From Brevibacillus laterosporus (GTDB taxonomy: Bacteria > Bacillota > Bacilli > Brevibacillales > Brevibacillaceae), in the NCBI GenBank assembly GCA_007833815.1, contig CP033464.1, positions 420,001-484,000 of the forward strand: 64,000 nucleotides of DNA, read 5' to 3'. Under the pieces are notes generated by a model that saw nothing but the letters and a program-made list of their open reading frames with translations, was not told the origin of the DNA and did not search any database. The position numbers were made by a program, and so were the translations under genes. Positions 26,487 through 34,798 of the stretch are shown in pieces (position 1 is the first letter of the stretch; the number at the start of each line of letters is the position of its first letter).

Positions 26487-26820
26487 TCTCTTGATAAACA
26501 CACCCATTATTCCCATGTACATTGGATAGAGAACGACTCGTAGAGAGGTTGTTACTGGCGAAAGAGGTATTTCGAGGTATTTTGCTCTACTTACATGCTT
26601 GCTCACGATTTATGCGAGTTTCTTTTGATGAAATGCCTATAACAAGGGAAAGTAGGTACACATAAGCATTCTACTTTTAATTTGGTAGTGGATTAGCGAA
26701 GTTACCCGTTGGCCCACTACCTTCACCTTCTATATTCCAGATTCTTCTGCTGACTCCAAGTTACCTCTCCTAAAAGTCAATTCACAAATGGACTCCTAGG
26801 TCTTCTTCTTTTACATCTAC
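26487..26820. other. Intergenic region with a decayed ssrA-like patch
   Basis: No gene is seen. A patch at about 26670-26725 resembles part of the tmRNA gene; the rest shows nothing I can interpret. Confidence 0.4.
26670..26725 (-). repeat. Decayed fragment similar to ssrA
   Basis: The run AATTTGGTAGTGGATTAGCG and the following GCCCACTACCT align with AATTTCGGTAGTGGATTCGC and GACCCGCTACCT in the intact tmRNA gene, at roughly three quarters identity by eye. Flanks diverge. Confidence 0.4.
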
Positions 26821-27684
26821 TTATCCTATGGCATTAGATAACTGTTTTTGATTCTGAATAAAATCAATAGAAATTCGGTTAAATTCTTCTGGCTGATCAA
26901 CATTGACGACGTGACCAGAGTTTGAAACAATGACCACTTTTGAATATTTCCTCTTTTCAACACATGCTTGAACAGAAGGTAAAAACATATAATCTTCGTC
27001 TCCCATAATGTACAGAGTAGGGATTCGAGACTCCTTAGCTAACAATGCTCGTAAAAAACTATTAATACCTTTGGTCAATTTAAACCATCTCTTGAATTCC
27101 TTCTGGCATAATTTTCTTGCTTCTCTTATAAAAAGGGAACGAGATTCCTTATGTCTTTTACTCGGCATAATAATCCATGCCAATAAACTATATAGCCACA
27201 TATAAGGAATGAAGTGCTTGACCATGTTGCCAAGTGTGACAAGAACCTGAGAACGAAAATTTATCTTGGTAACTGCACCTCCCAATACCATTGAACGTAT
27301 TTTGGAAGGATACTTTTCAGCAATTGACTGAATAACAATAGTCCCCAGAGATATGCCGATAAAATGTGTGGAATGGATTTGTAAATGGTTAAGAACTTCA
27401 ATGATATCTTTACTTACTTCTGCAAATGTATAGTCCTTAAACCGCTTCCGTTTGGAGTTTTTCGATTTCCCATGCCCACGAAGATCCACCAGTAAAACAT
27501 TAAAACGTTCTTTGTATGATTTAAGCTGTTTAAACCATATGGATGAACTTCCTCCTGCCCCATGCACAAAGGTCACCCATTCATAATCTTCTCCGCGAAA
27601 ATACGTTTTGTAATGAATCAATTGTCTACCCCCTATAGGCATTATATAAGAGGAGTAGCAATCTCGGAAAGCTTTTATAGTCAC
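26821..27684 (-). CDS. Alpha/beta hydrolase
   Basis: A soluble hydrolase of up to 287 residues. It shows FVHGAGGSSSIWF for the oxyanion hole, VDLRGHGKS, the nucleophile elbow GISLGT with S112, GDEDYMFLP containing the acid and SGHVVNVDQPEEF with the catalytic histidine. A basic segment in the middle (KRHKESRSLFIREARK) is less usual. The start is unclear: a GTG at 27684 and an ATG at 27642 are both possible and neither has a strong ribosome site. Substrate unknown. Confidence 0.85.
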   Translation of the reverse strand: MTIKAFRDCYSSYIMPIGGRQLIHYKTYFRGEDYEWVTFVHGAGGSSSIWFKQLKSYKERFNVLLVDLRGHGKSKNSKRKRFKDYTFAEVSKDIIEVLNHLQIHSTHFIGISLGTIVIQSIAEKYPSKIRSMVLGGAVTKINFRSQVLVTLGNMVKHFIPYMWLYSLLAWIIMPSKRHKESRSLFIREARKLCQKEFKRWFKLTKGINSFLRALLAKESRIPTLYIMGDEDYMFLPSVQACVEKRKYSKVVIVSNSGHVVNVDQPEEFNRISIDFIQNQKQLSNAIG

Positions 27685-27768
27685 ACACCTATTTTGTTAG
27701 GCATTTGTATCAAATGATAGATGCCCTAAATAACGTATTACAAAATAATTCATTTATCTTAATGAAAG

Positions 27769-27951
27769 ATGGTGTTAATAATACCGGTAACACAAAGAAG
27801 GTCCTCCAGTCGTCTAGACGTCTTTGCTCGCGGAGGAGATCAGGCTCTTTGGCATATTTGGCAGGTTGCTCCTAGTGATGGTTGGAGTAATTGGGCCTCT
27901 TTAGGTGGTTGGATTGACCAGATAGCCGTAGAGTCCAGATTTAGTCGATGA
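27769..27951 (+). pseudogene. Fragment of a PLL-like beta-propeller lectin
   Basis: A 60-residue frame contains one repeat, RLDVFARGGDQALWHIWQVA followed by WSNWASLGG, that matches the blade of fucose-binding/tachylectin-like beta-propeller lectins found in toxins and secreted proteins. Such proteins have five to seven blades, and only one is present here with no signal peptide. It is therefore most likely a remnant. A strong bidirectional terminator follows. Confidence 0.65.
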
Positions 27952-28003
27952 GATACCTCGTAACAGATTTATCAGCTCCTTATATGTAGGGATAAAAGAA
28001 AGA

Positions 28004-28050
28004 AAAAATGGAGATTGAACGTAGACTATCTGTTCAATCTCCATTTTTTT
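28004..28050. terminator. Strong bidirectional terminator
   Basis: Perfect 18-base stem, AAAAAATGGAGATTGAAC and its complement, with an 11-base loop and T runs on both sides. Confidence 0.9.
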
Positions 28051-28162
28051 GTGTTTAGTAAGAAAAAGGATTGTGTAGCCTGCCTATAGCCTTCTTTCTG
28101 AGTTCCACAAAGGTATTTCCCCCGTTTCCAGAACATTGCCAGAATCTCAGAATAAACGTAAG

Positions 28163-28363
28163 CTACTCACCCTTGATAATCTCTTGTACTCTACCTACCA
28201 TTCCGTTCGTTAATCTTACTTTGATCCCGTGCGGATGCGTACTAGAATTTGTCAGAATATCTTTCACAATTCCTCGTGTACGCTTTCCTGTCCTCTGATC
28301 TTGCTTTAAAACAATCTCTACTTCAAGCCCAGCTACGATCTCACTTCGCTTTTTCCCATCCAT
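28163..28363 (-). CDS. ywbE: YwbE-family protein
   Basis: About 66 residues from the ATG at 28363, the usual size for YwbE (DUF2196). It carries RSEIVAGLEVEIVLKQDQRT and ILTNSSTHPHGIKVRL, the family hallmark. The fold is thought to be a small SH3-like beta barrel; the cell role is not established. An AGGCGG ribosome site lies seven bases upstream. The frame is open to 28414 but those extra residues do not match the family. Confidence 0.88.
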   Translation of the reverse strand: MDGKKRSEIVAGLEVEIVLKQDQRTGKRTRGIVKDILTNSSTHPHGIKVRLTNGMVGRVQEIIKGE

Positions 28364-28575
28364 GTCCTCACCGCCTATACCTTCTATTTTGTATTTCCCT
28401 AGGTGTTTAATCAAGTTTGCTCTTCCTTCAAATAATGGCGATGATGAGACGTAATCCTACCATTTATGTCTCCGTATTCTCTGTTTTCTATACTTCCTGC
28501 CATATCCTGTTCCTGCTATCGTGGGAAGAAATTTTTTCTTACAATTATGCTATTATATGATTCTTATCTACCTGT

Positions 28576-29265
28576 TTACCAACGCAGCACTCCGTCCATT
28601 TCCTTCCAAATTATAAATCGTTCACATTCACGTAGTGTGCCGGTTCCGATACCGTATTCATCCATCGCCTCAGCCTGTAAATCTAGAAGGTGAAGCATTC
28701 CCCCATAGGTACCGACTGCCAGTAAACTCTCGTCCTCGGACACCGCTATACCAGAAATCGTACTGCCGACAAAATGGCGCCATAACTCCTGACCTTCCTG
28801 ATTGATAAATCGAACGTAGCCGTAGGCATGACCAAACACAGTGCCCCCTGTTAGTGCCACAGCTGCATATACCCTAGACTCCTCATCCATGATCGGCCAA
28901 TCTTCTATTGCTTTCGCCTGACCATTCTCTACCTCTTTCAATGGAACACGAAACGTCATTCCATTATAGAAGTGACATGAATTAAACCAAACGCTCTGAT
29001 TATCTTTAGAAAATAAGCAGTAATGAGGATAGCTAGACTCTGGATAGAATGTATGGGTCTCTCCAGTTCTCCGGTCTATTAGCACATGGTCACTGGATTG
29101 GCTCCCAAAGGCAATCCAACGTTCATCATGGGAAACCGAAGCGTGGGGCATATCGATGTCAGTATCCTCTGCCCCATATTCTAAGCACTCCGCAACACTA
29201 GGATGAAGAAGAGATACCTGGTCTTTTTCTACCAAGTAAATTCCGTACCCACTAGCCAGTAACAA
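28576..29265 (-). pseudogene. WD40-like beta-propeller protein, C-terminal part of a frameshifted gene
   Basis: This frame encodes blades such as VSHDERWIAFGSQSSDHVLI and ISGIAVSEDESLLAVGTYGG, a WD40/YVTN-like repeat pattern. It opens without a usable start codon, and its frame extends upstream as ADCEYPEAILEAVIPFTDGK, which continues directly from the end of the next frame (29324-29890). The two parts would make one cytoplasmic protein of about 435 residues. The break lies near 29320. Function unknown. Confidence 0.65.
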
Positions 29266-29323
29266 GCTTTTCCCGTCTGTAAATGGAATTACTGCCTCCA
29301 GTATCGCCTCAGGATACTCACAA

Positions 29324-29890
29324 TCAGCAACCGGTCTTCAAATCAGGAATTGTTGATTTAATCTGTGTCAATATATCTTCCCAACGAAACACTGCTAATT
29401 CTTCTCCCTGTAAATGTCGATCTGGATGACGGATGAGACGGATAGCCTGCTGACCAACCAAAGCATACACAGAGCCATCCATAGAGCAGCCAACATGGCT
29501 TAGCTCTGGAAACTGCTGTATCCCCTCTTCACTCGCTATGAAAACACTGCTCTTGTCCCATGTTGCTCCTGCGGTGAAGACGACCGTTTTTCTGTCCAGA
29601 AATGAAATAGACCGTACAGCCTGCATCGCTTTTTCAAAATTCGTAGCTAACGGCCATGTGGCAGGTGGAAGCTCTTTACGGAGCTGTTGCCATTCCCCCT
29701 TCTTATTAGCAGTCTTTATCATTTCAAATACTTCTTCCGCCAATTGAGTCCTCTGGTCATCTGAGAGATACTCGGGCTCCTGTTTTCCTTCCATCTCTTT
29801 CATTTCACGGATAAAACGGTTTACATCTGAAGCATACCGTTGTCCCTCTTCACGCCATGCCGCTGCTACTTCTTTATTTAACCAGTCCAT
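29324..29890 (-). CDS. WD40-like protein, N-terminal part of a frameshifted gene
   Basis: A 188-residue frame that starts well (AGGAGG upstream of ATG at 29890). The N-terminal 80 residues are helical and charged (EEGQRYASDVNRFIREMKEM). From about residue 95 a propeller-like pattern begins: RKTVVFTAGATWDKSSVFIA and CSMDGSVYALVGQQ. It ends DLKTGC just where the C-terminal frame begins. Either a mutation or a sequencing error split one gene. No family name can be given with confidence. Confidence 0.65.
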   Translation of the reverse strand: MDWLNKEVAAAWREEGQRYASDVNRFIREMKEMEGKQEPEYLSDDQRTQLAEEVFEMIKTANKKGEWQQLRKELPPATWPLATNFEKAMQAVRSISFLDRKTVVFTAGATWDKSSVFIASEEGIQQFPELSHVGCSMDGSVYALVGQQAIRLIRHPDRHLQGEELAVFRWEDILTQIKSTIPDLKTGC

Positions 29891-30148
29891 TCTTATCTCC
29901 TCCTAGATGCATTAGGTTAAACAAGCTGAATTCAATTGTTATCCATTATGATTAAACAATGATGTTCAAGGAGAGAACCAGAAACATCATCTAACATAGA
30001 AATTCTTCCTGTTCCATCCGTCGTTTTATTAAAGAATTGTTTTATAAATTCGCTCTCCTGTCACAGAACAATTTTCAATAACGAACCCTTGTCACCATAA
30101 TCCTTGATCACCCCACTGATCTTATATCCAGGGTAATGAAGCTTTATC

Positions 30149-30502
30149 TTATTCCATAAAAGCATCCTGTTCATGATAATAGCGGAGTGCTTTGGCTATC
30201 AGCAAAATATCTGGCTCCTCCCCCCGCCTTCTTACTACGTCAATTACATCTTGAACAGTAGCAATCTCCAGCCAGGACTGCACCTCCCGATCCGCTATAG
30301 ACGCAGGGATAGCCTCATCACGGTGGTTTTTCATTGTTTGTCCCGCTTCCTCCAAATCCCAGCATTCTTCTTCCGGAATTATGTAATAGTCGTTATGTAG
30401 TGGGTCACGCCGAAAAGCATTTACATTCGTATAAATCCACTCATTCCATTCCAATTTCTCAATCCTTCTAATTAATTCTTCAAGATGTTTAAAACATTCC
30501 AT
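30149..30502 (-). CDS. Hypothetical acidic protein (DUF7716-like)
   Basis: A 117-residue cytoplasmic protein rich in acidic residues: EELIRRIEKLEWNEWIYTNV, then PEEECWDLEE and a C-terminal helix with LLIAKALRYYHEQDAFME. The layout resembles small proteins of the DUF7716 type that often occur beside toxin genes as presumed immunity proteins, but that match is from memory and uncertain. No toxin gene lies directly next to it. It is separate from the zinc-ribbon gene upstream by about 90 bases on the same strand. Confidence 0.6.
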   Translation of the reverse strand: MECFKHLEELIRRIEKLEWNEWIYTNVNAFRRDPLHNDYYIIPEEECWDLEEAGQTMKNHRDEAIPASIADREVQSWLEIATVQDVIDVVRRRGEEPDILLIAKALRYYHEQDAFME

Positions 30503-30591
30503 GTAAAAACCCCCTTTCTATTAAATAGCTACACCAATCTTCGTTCTGTAGAGCTTGTACCTTCAAATCCTTTTCAGAAGTATCATCCTTG

Positions 30592-31203
30592 CTATTCTTC
30601 AAATTTCCTCTGTAATTTTTGGAGGATTTTTACGATAGATTCTCTATTTTTCGCCTCTTTCATATAGACAGGAAGGGAATGGGAGGCAGTTCGCATGGGA
30701 CCGTTCACTGGTTTTTCACGCAAGTATGCTGACGTGTATGATATGAGATAGTTCAAATGGTCTCGGTTTACAGCCCATACCGGTTTCCCACGAAAATAAT
30801 CCAAATAGTACAGCTCCAAATGAAAAACTGGATCTTTTCCATCTCTAATATCCTGGTACCGCCATTGATAATCTGCCACTCTGTGCATAGGAACTTGATT
30901 CATTGTGTGGCAATGAGGACACGCTATATTCAATTGTTTTTGAGTTATTTTCTTTTCATCCTTTACTTCCAGATTAAAGTACCTTTCACAATGCTGGCAG
31001 AACCCTCTAGCCGAGTATTTATAGGCTTCCGATTGTGTTTCTGTATGGTAACACGCTCCACATTTTAGAACATATCCATTAGCTTCTTTAGAAATATAGG
31101 CATTTTTTGTACATTTCGGACAGTGCACGACTACCTTGCAACCATAATGAGTTACCATATTAAAGCAATATTTATGACCATATTCGTCTGTAAATCGTTC
31201 CAA
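30592..31203 (-). CDS. Zinc-ribbon protein of unknown function
   Basis: A 203-residue protein with a series of CxxC knuckles: CPKC, CGAC, CQHC and CPHC in the first 100 residues, giving two or more zinc ribbons of the TFIIB type. The second half has a tyrosine-rich segment (HLELYYLDYFRGKPVW) and a basic C terminus. It is cytoplasmic. The role is unknown; a nucleic-acid or protein-binding function is a guess. Confidence 0.65.
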   Translation of the reverse strand: MERFTDEYGHKYCFNMVTHYGCKVVVHCPKCTKNAYISKEANGYVLKCGACYHTETQSEAYKYSARGFCQHCERYFNLEVKDEKKITQKQLNIACPHCHTMNQVPMHRVADYQWRYQDIRDGKDPVFHLELYYLDYFRGKPVWAVNRDHLNYLISYTSAYLREKPVNGPMRTASHSLPVYMKEAKNRESIVKILQKLQRKFEE

Positions 31204-31680
31204 TATAGACCCTCCTAATTATTCAGAAGTAATATCGTCTATGCCTCACTACTACGCTCTCCATGGCATTGACTTATTATGTTTATCGTCAAAATGGCAA
31301 ACATCTCTTGATTGGACCAAATAAACTGAGTCTAGCACCCTTATGAATAAGATTCTCTAATGCCTGACTCAATTCCACGAACTCCATCACTTCTGCCGTA
31401 TTGCTTATGTAATGCTTGATTATTCGCTCTTTATTAACTCTACCCAGCATTTCTTTGTAGATACAGTGCCATCTGGATCAATTTGGTATTTCTAATTCTT
31501 TTTGGTCATATTTGGTCCTAAAACCAAGTCACACATCAATTTCAAATGCATCTAATCCCTTTTTTAATTGATGAAATAAAGGTAATCTTTTTAAAAAATC
31601 ATATAATAGGTAAAGTAATAGATATCGCTAAAACCTATAGAAACTGGATGTTCAATTCATAAAACAATTTCAGAAAAAAG
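31204..31680. other. Intergenic region, possible gene remnants
   Basis: A 53-codon minus-strand frame at 31289-31450 (contains KERIIKHYISNTAEVMEFVE) and a short frame near 31535-31595 (LFHQLKKGLDAFEIDV) look protein-like but lack good ribosome sites. They may be remnants. The promoter of the PhzF-like gene should lie at the right end. Confidence 0.4.
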
Positions 31681-31689
31681 GTGATCTTG

Positions 31690-32559
31690 TTGGAAGTAAT
31701 GGTTTATACGCTAAATGCCTTCGCAACTGACCAAAATGGGGGGAATCCAGCGGGCGTTGTATTAGAGGCTGATTTATTGAAACACAAGGACATGCAAACT
31801 ATTGCTCATATAGTTGGATTCTCTGAAACAGCGTTTATTCAGACATCCTCCATCGCAGATTTTAAGATTCAATTTTTTACCCCTAATGCCGAGGTTGATT
31901 TATGTGGTCATGCCACAATTGCAACGTTTTATCTAATGGTATGTCAACAAAAAATTAGTCACGGCACATATACATTAGAATGTAAAGCCGGCTTGTTACA
32001 GGTAACCGTGGAAAAAGATCATCATATTTTTCTTTCGCAAGCCCTCCCAACCTTTTATGATCAACCAGATAGAGAAGATATCATCAAATCTCTACATATC
32101 TCAGCAGAAGACTTAGACCAACGACTACCGCTTGAGATTGTTTCAACAGGATTGAAGGATATACTTGTACCAATTAGAAGCTTAGAGGTTCTCAATAAAA
32201 TTACCCCTGATTTTGATCAAATCACACTATTAAGTAAAAAATATCAGGTTATTGGCTTTCATTTATTCACATTGGAAACCAAAAACGGAATGATTGCTAC
32301 TTGTAGGAATTTTGCTCCTTTGTATGATATACCGGAGGAAAGTGCGACAGGGACATCATGTGGGGCCCTAACATGCTATTTGTACAAGCATAAAATCATT
32401 TCTGACCATACCATTCACCGCTTAGCTTTTGCTCAGGGTCACAGTATGAATCAACCTTCTACTATTATTTCAAGACTTTCTGTTAAACAGGGGCGTATCA
32501 CCCAAATTGAAGTTGGAGGTACTGCATCAAATATTCAAAAACGGTCCGTTACCTTATAA
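31690..32559 (+). CDS. PhzF-family isomerase
   Basis: About 289 residues, the usual size of PhzF-like proteins with two similar alpha/beta halves. Signatures are GGNPAGVVL, the catalytic glutamate in GFSETAFI, NAEVDLCGHATIAT and the second-half ATGTSCGALTC. In phenazine makers PhzF isomerises dihydro-hydroxyanthranilate; homologues elsewhere have other or unknown substrates, and no phenazine genes are present. AAGGTG lies a few bases before TTG codons at 31687 and 31690, so a TTG start near there is likely; an ATG at 31699 is an alternative. A terminator follows. Confidence 0.88.
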   Translation: MEVMVYTLNAFATDQNGGNPAGVVLEADLLKHKDMQTIAHIVGFSETAFIQTSSIADFKIQFFTPNAEVDLCGHATIATFYLMVCQQKISHGTYTLECKAGLLQVTVEKDHHIFLSQALPTFYDQPDREDIIKSLHISAEDLDQRLPLEIVSTGLKDILVPIRSLEVLNKITPDFDQITLLSKKYQVIGFHLFTLETKNGMIATCRNFAPLYDIPEESATGTSCGALTCYLYKHKIISDHTIHRLAFAQGHSMNQPSTIISRLSVKQGRITQIEVGGTASNIQKRSVTL

Positions 32560-32772
32560 ATTTTATGTGGGAAGCGAATGTATTTCTAACTGGTCAGCCA
32601 TTGACCAGAAAGCTGTGACTCATCAGGCACTGGTGAGCGGATTTGCATCCCCCACTGCTGTAAATCACAAATGATCGAAGTTTTTCATCTTCCAGAGAAT
32701 AGTGGAACGGAAAACTCTATGGGACATTGAAATTGCTTCTCGTTGATTTGATGGTGCTTTTTTTGATAAGGA

Positions 32773-32820
32773 GGGGGGGATTCCCTTGAAAGTACTGAAA
32801 AAATCCCCCCCTTTCTATTT
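32773..32820 (+). terminator. Possible terminator downstream of the PhzF-like gene
   Basis: GGGGGGATT / AATCCCCCC stem with an 18-base loop, then CTTTCTATTTT on the plus strand. Confidence 0.65.
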
Positions 32821-33199
32821 TAATTAAAGAAACAACCTTTCTTCATTAAGTAGTAACACTCACTACATTCTCTACAGGTATCCACTAGAAATTCTGATCG
32901 TTCTTTAACTTGATCTGTTTATTTGTTGAATCAAACTTCTCTATCCATCCCAAGCAGATTAAATTACACCTCTATCCCCTCTATTACTTTCCACCAATTG
33001 ATTGTAAGAGCGTAGTCCTCTGGCAGTAAAGCCGAGCATAAAATGATGACATGATATAAAAGATCTATTGTAAAATGATAATTTAATGGAAAATTGTAGT
33101 AAAAATTCAAAAAGCAGTCTATCATTAGCTATAACTTAGATTTTTTCTCTAATCAGTAACTTGATTACAACTAATTTATAAGGAACCAGGAGGACTTTT
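32821..33199. other. AT-rich intergenic region upstream of the bacteriocin-like gene
   Basis: No gene is seen. The right end, with TAGCTATAACTTAGAT and nearby AT-rich stretches, should contain the promoter of the secreted-protein gene; no clear consensus promoter stands out. Confidence 0.35.
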
Positions 33200-33994
33200 A
33201 TGCTAAAGAAAATAACGAGTTTAATGATGGTTTTTGCGTTCATTTGTAGCATGTTTGGCATTCAAAATATTCAGTCGGCAAGGGCTGAATCAAGTAATTT
33301 GGTTTATGATGAAAAAAATCCGATACTAGATAATGAAGGTAATGAAATCGGAGAAGAGATCGAAAAAGTTTATAAGGAAGTAACGAAAGATTCAGGAGAA
33401 GTTTTAGTAAGATTGATTACAGTAACAGAAAATAAATACTATAATGATGAAAGCGAAGATACTACTGACCGAAAAGTTACCGAGATTAAGATAACAAATG
33501 ATAAAAAGTATTTTATTAACGGTGAACAATTGTCTCAGGACTTTTTAAATCAACCAGTTACAGCAAGTAAAGGTAAATATTCCTTTGCAAAAGCCTATAA
33601 AGGTGATAGCGGCGGTCGTGCAGGAGTAATCACTTATGATGAAATTAATCGCAACTATTATTATCTTAAGGCTTTTCCTAAAGTTAATGATTTTTTAGAA
33701 GAACCTAGTGGTAAAGGATTAGTAAAATATAGCAATAGTAATGACTACGTATCAAAATTCATTAAATATGCAGACAAAGTTGAAAGTAAACATGAAGCTA
33801 TAATAGATGCACAAGTGGCAATTACAGGAGCTATAGGAGCTGCTTTAGTAACTTGGGAAACTGTCATTGCTTTAATTCCTGAAGCAGGGGTAGCAGGCTG
33901 GAATGCAATTAAGCTCTACAATGCTTCTGTTGCAGAGAAAGAAGCTCTTGAAGATGCGTATGACCTACTAAAAAATAAAATTACACCCTATTAG
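33200..33994 (+). CDS. Secreted bacteriocin-like protein (possibly geobacillin-26-like)
   Basis: A 264-residue protein with an export signal (MLKKITSLMMVFAF..., likely cut after ARA near residue 28). The middle is charged and beta-rich (SGEVLVRLITVTENKYYNDE). The C-terminal 65 residues are hydrophobic and glycine/alanine-rich: VAITGAIGAALVTWETVIAL and IPEAGVAGWNAIKLYNAS, suited to membrane insertion. AGGAGG precedes the start. The overall plan recalls large bacteriocins of the geobacillin 26 type, an assignment from memory. A 52-aa two-span membrane protein gene starts eight bases downstream and would be the immunity gene. Base composition is more AT-rich than the surroundings. Confidence 0.65.
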   Translation: MLKKITSLMMVFAFICSMFGIQNIQSARAESSNLVYDEKNPILDNEGNEIGEEIEKVYKEVTKDSGEVLVRLITVTENKYYNDESEDTTDRKVTEIKITNDKKYFINGEQLSQDFLNQPVTASKGKYSFAKAYKGDSGGRAGVITYDEINRNYYYLKAFPKVNDFLEEPSGKGLVKYSNSNDYVSKFIKYADKVESKHEAIIDAQVAITGAIGAALVTWETVIALIPEAGVAGWNAIKLYNASVAEKEALEDAYDLLKNKITPY

Positions 33995-34002
33995 GTGAAG
34001 CT

Positions 34003-34161
34003 ATGGTAGATATTATTATTTGCTTACTCATACTTATCTCAAATATATATGCCCTGATTAAGACATGGGATAATAAGAAAGTAAGAATAACATTATTTGT
34101 ATTGTTGGCTATAACCATTAGAATGGTTTATCAAGCGATTAATGCCTATCTTAGCCAATAA
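34003..34161 (+). CDS. Small two-span membrane protein, presumed immunity protein
   Basis: A 52-residue frame (ATG at 34003, AGGTGA seven bases before it) with two hydrophobic segments, IIICLLILISNIYALI and ITLFVLLAITIRMVYQ, joined by a short charged loop (KTWDNKKVR). It begins eight bases after the stop of the secreted bacteriocin-like gene. Size, topology and coupling are those of bacteriocin immunity proteins. Immunity is inferred from context only. Confidence 0.65.
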   Translation: MVDIIICLLILISNIYALIKTWDNKKVRITLFVLLAITIRMVYQAINAYLSQ

Positions 34162-34207
34162 AAACTTCAGACTGGATTGCCTGATTAGAGAAAATCTTAA
34201 GGGTTTT

Positions 34208-34290
34208 GTTATCTCCCCCTTACAATAGAACGTGCTAAACTTATTTAAATTTTATTACACCTACTATTTTAAGGGGGATTTCTTTATTTT
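34208..34290 (+). terminator. Possible terminator after the bacteriocin-like pair
   Basis: TCCCCCTTA near 34211 pairs with TAAGGGGGA near 34270, followed by TTTCTTTATTTTT. The loop is long (about 50 bases), so confidence is modest. Confidence 0.45.
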
Positions 34291-34449
34291 TAATATTATG
34301 GCTACCTAGTTATTTTGACGTTCCTGACCACTCGCAACCCGTAACTCATCTGCCAACTGTCCAATGTTTAGAGAAGAACTGGCAGTACCTCGTTAGGAAT
34401 ACACTAAAGCAGTTTATACAATCGATGTTTCAAAAGATTGTTCTTTATA

Positions 34450-34508
34450 AAAATGAAAAATGGGAGATCCAACAGCTATGACTGTCTAATCTCCCATTTT
34501 TCATTTTT
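34450..34508 (-). terminator. Terminator duplicated with the partial ssrA copy
   Basis: Long stem of AAAAATGAAAAATGGGAGAT and its complement. It matches, with a few changes, the terminator behind the intact tmRNA gene. Confidence 0.85.
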
Positions 34509-34509
34509 A

Positions 34510-34732
34510 TGAAGGCAGGGGGATTCGAACCCCCGTCCGAAAACAGCGATACATGAGCATCTCCGAGCTCAGTCACTCATTTGAATTTCGGTAGTGGATT
34601 CGCGGAGTGACGCGCTGACCTGCTACCTAGTCTGATTGACTTTCTTCCATCGGCTCCAGACGGAAACCTCAGGCGTATCCCCCTAAGAGTAAGTGCTAGT
34701 CACGCCATATAGCCGATGGAGTGGTAGCACCT
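34510..34732 (-). pseudogene. ssrA: Partial copy of ssrA (3' two thirds)
   Basis: On the minus strand this matches the intact tmRNA gene (38436-38787) from the GGTGCTACCACTCC segment to the tRNA-like 3' end, at roughly 94% identity by eye. The 5' acceptor half, the tag-coding part and pseudoknot 1 are missing, so it cannot make a working tmRNA. The similarity continues through the terminator on the left to about 34424. It is therefore a duplicated ssrA 3' segment, as left by integration or recombination at tmRNA genes. Confidence 0.85.
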
Positions 34733-34798
34733 GCTTGCCAGAAGAAGTTACTACACCCCATGTACGCTAACTCCCAAAGGATATTTTAAATAGCTTAT

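Noticed and set aside
31681-32559. Phenazine biosynthesis
   Set aside because: Only the PhzF-like gene is present; no other phz genes are found, and PhzF homologues are common in non-producers.
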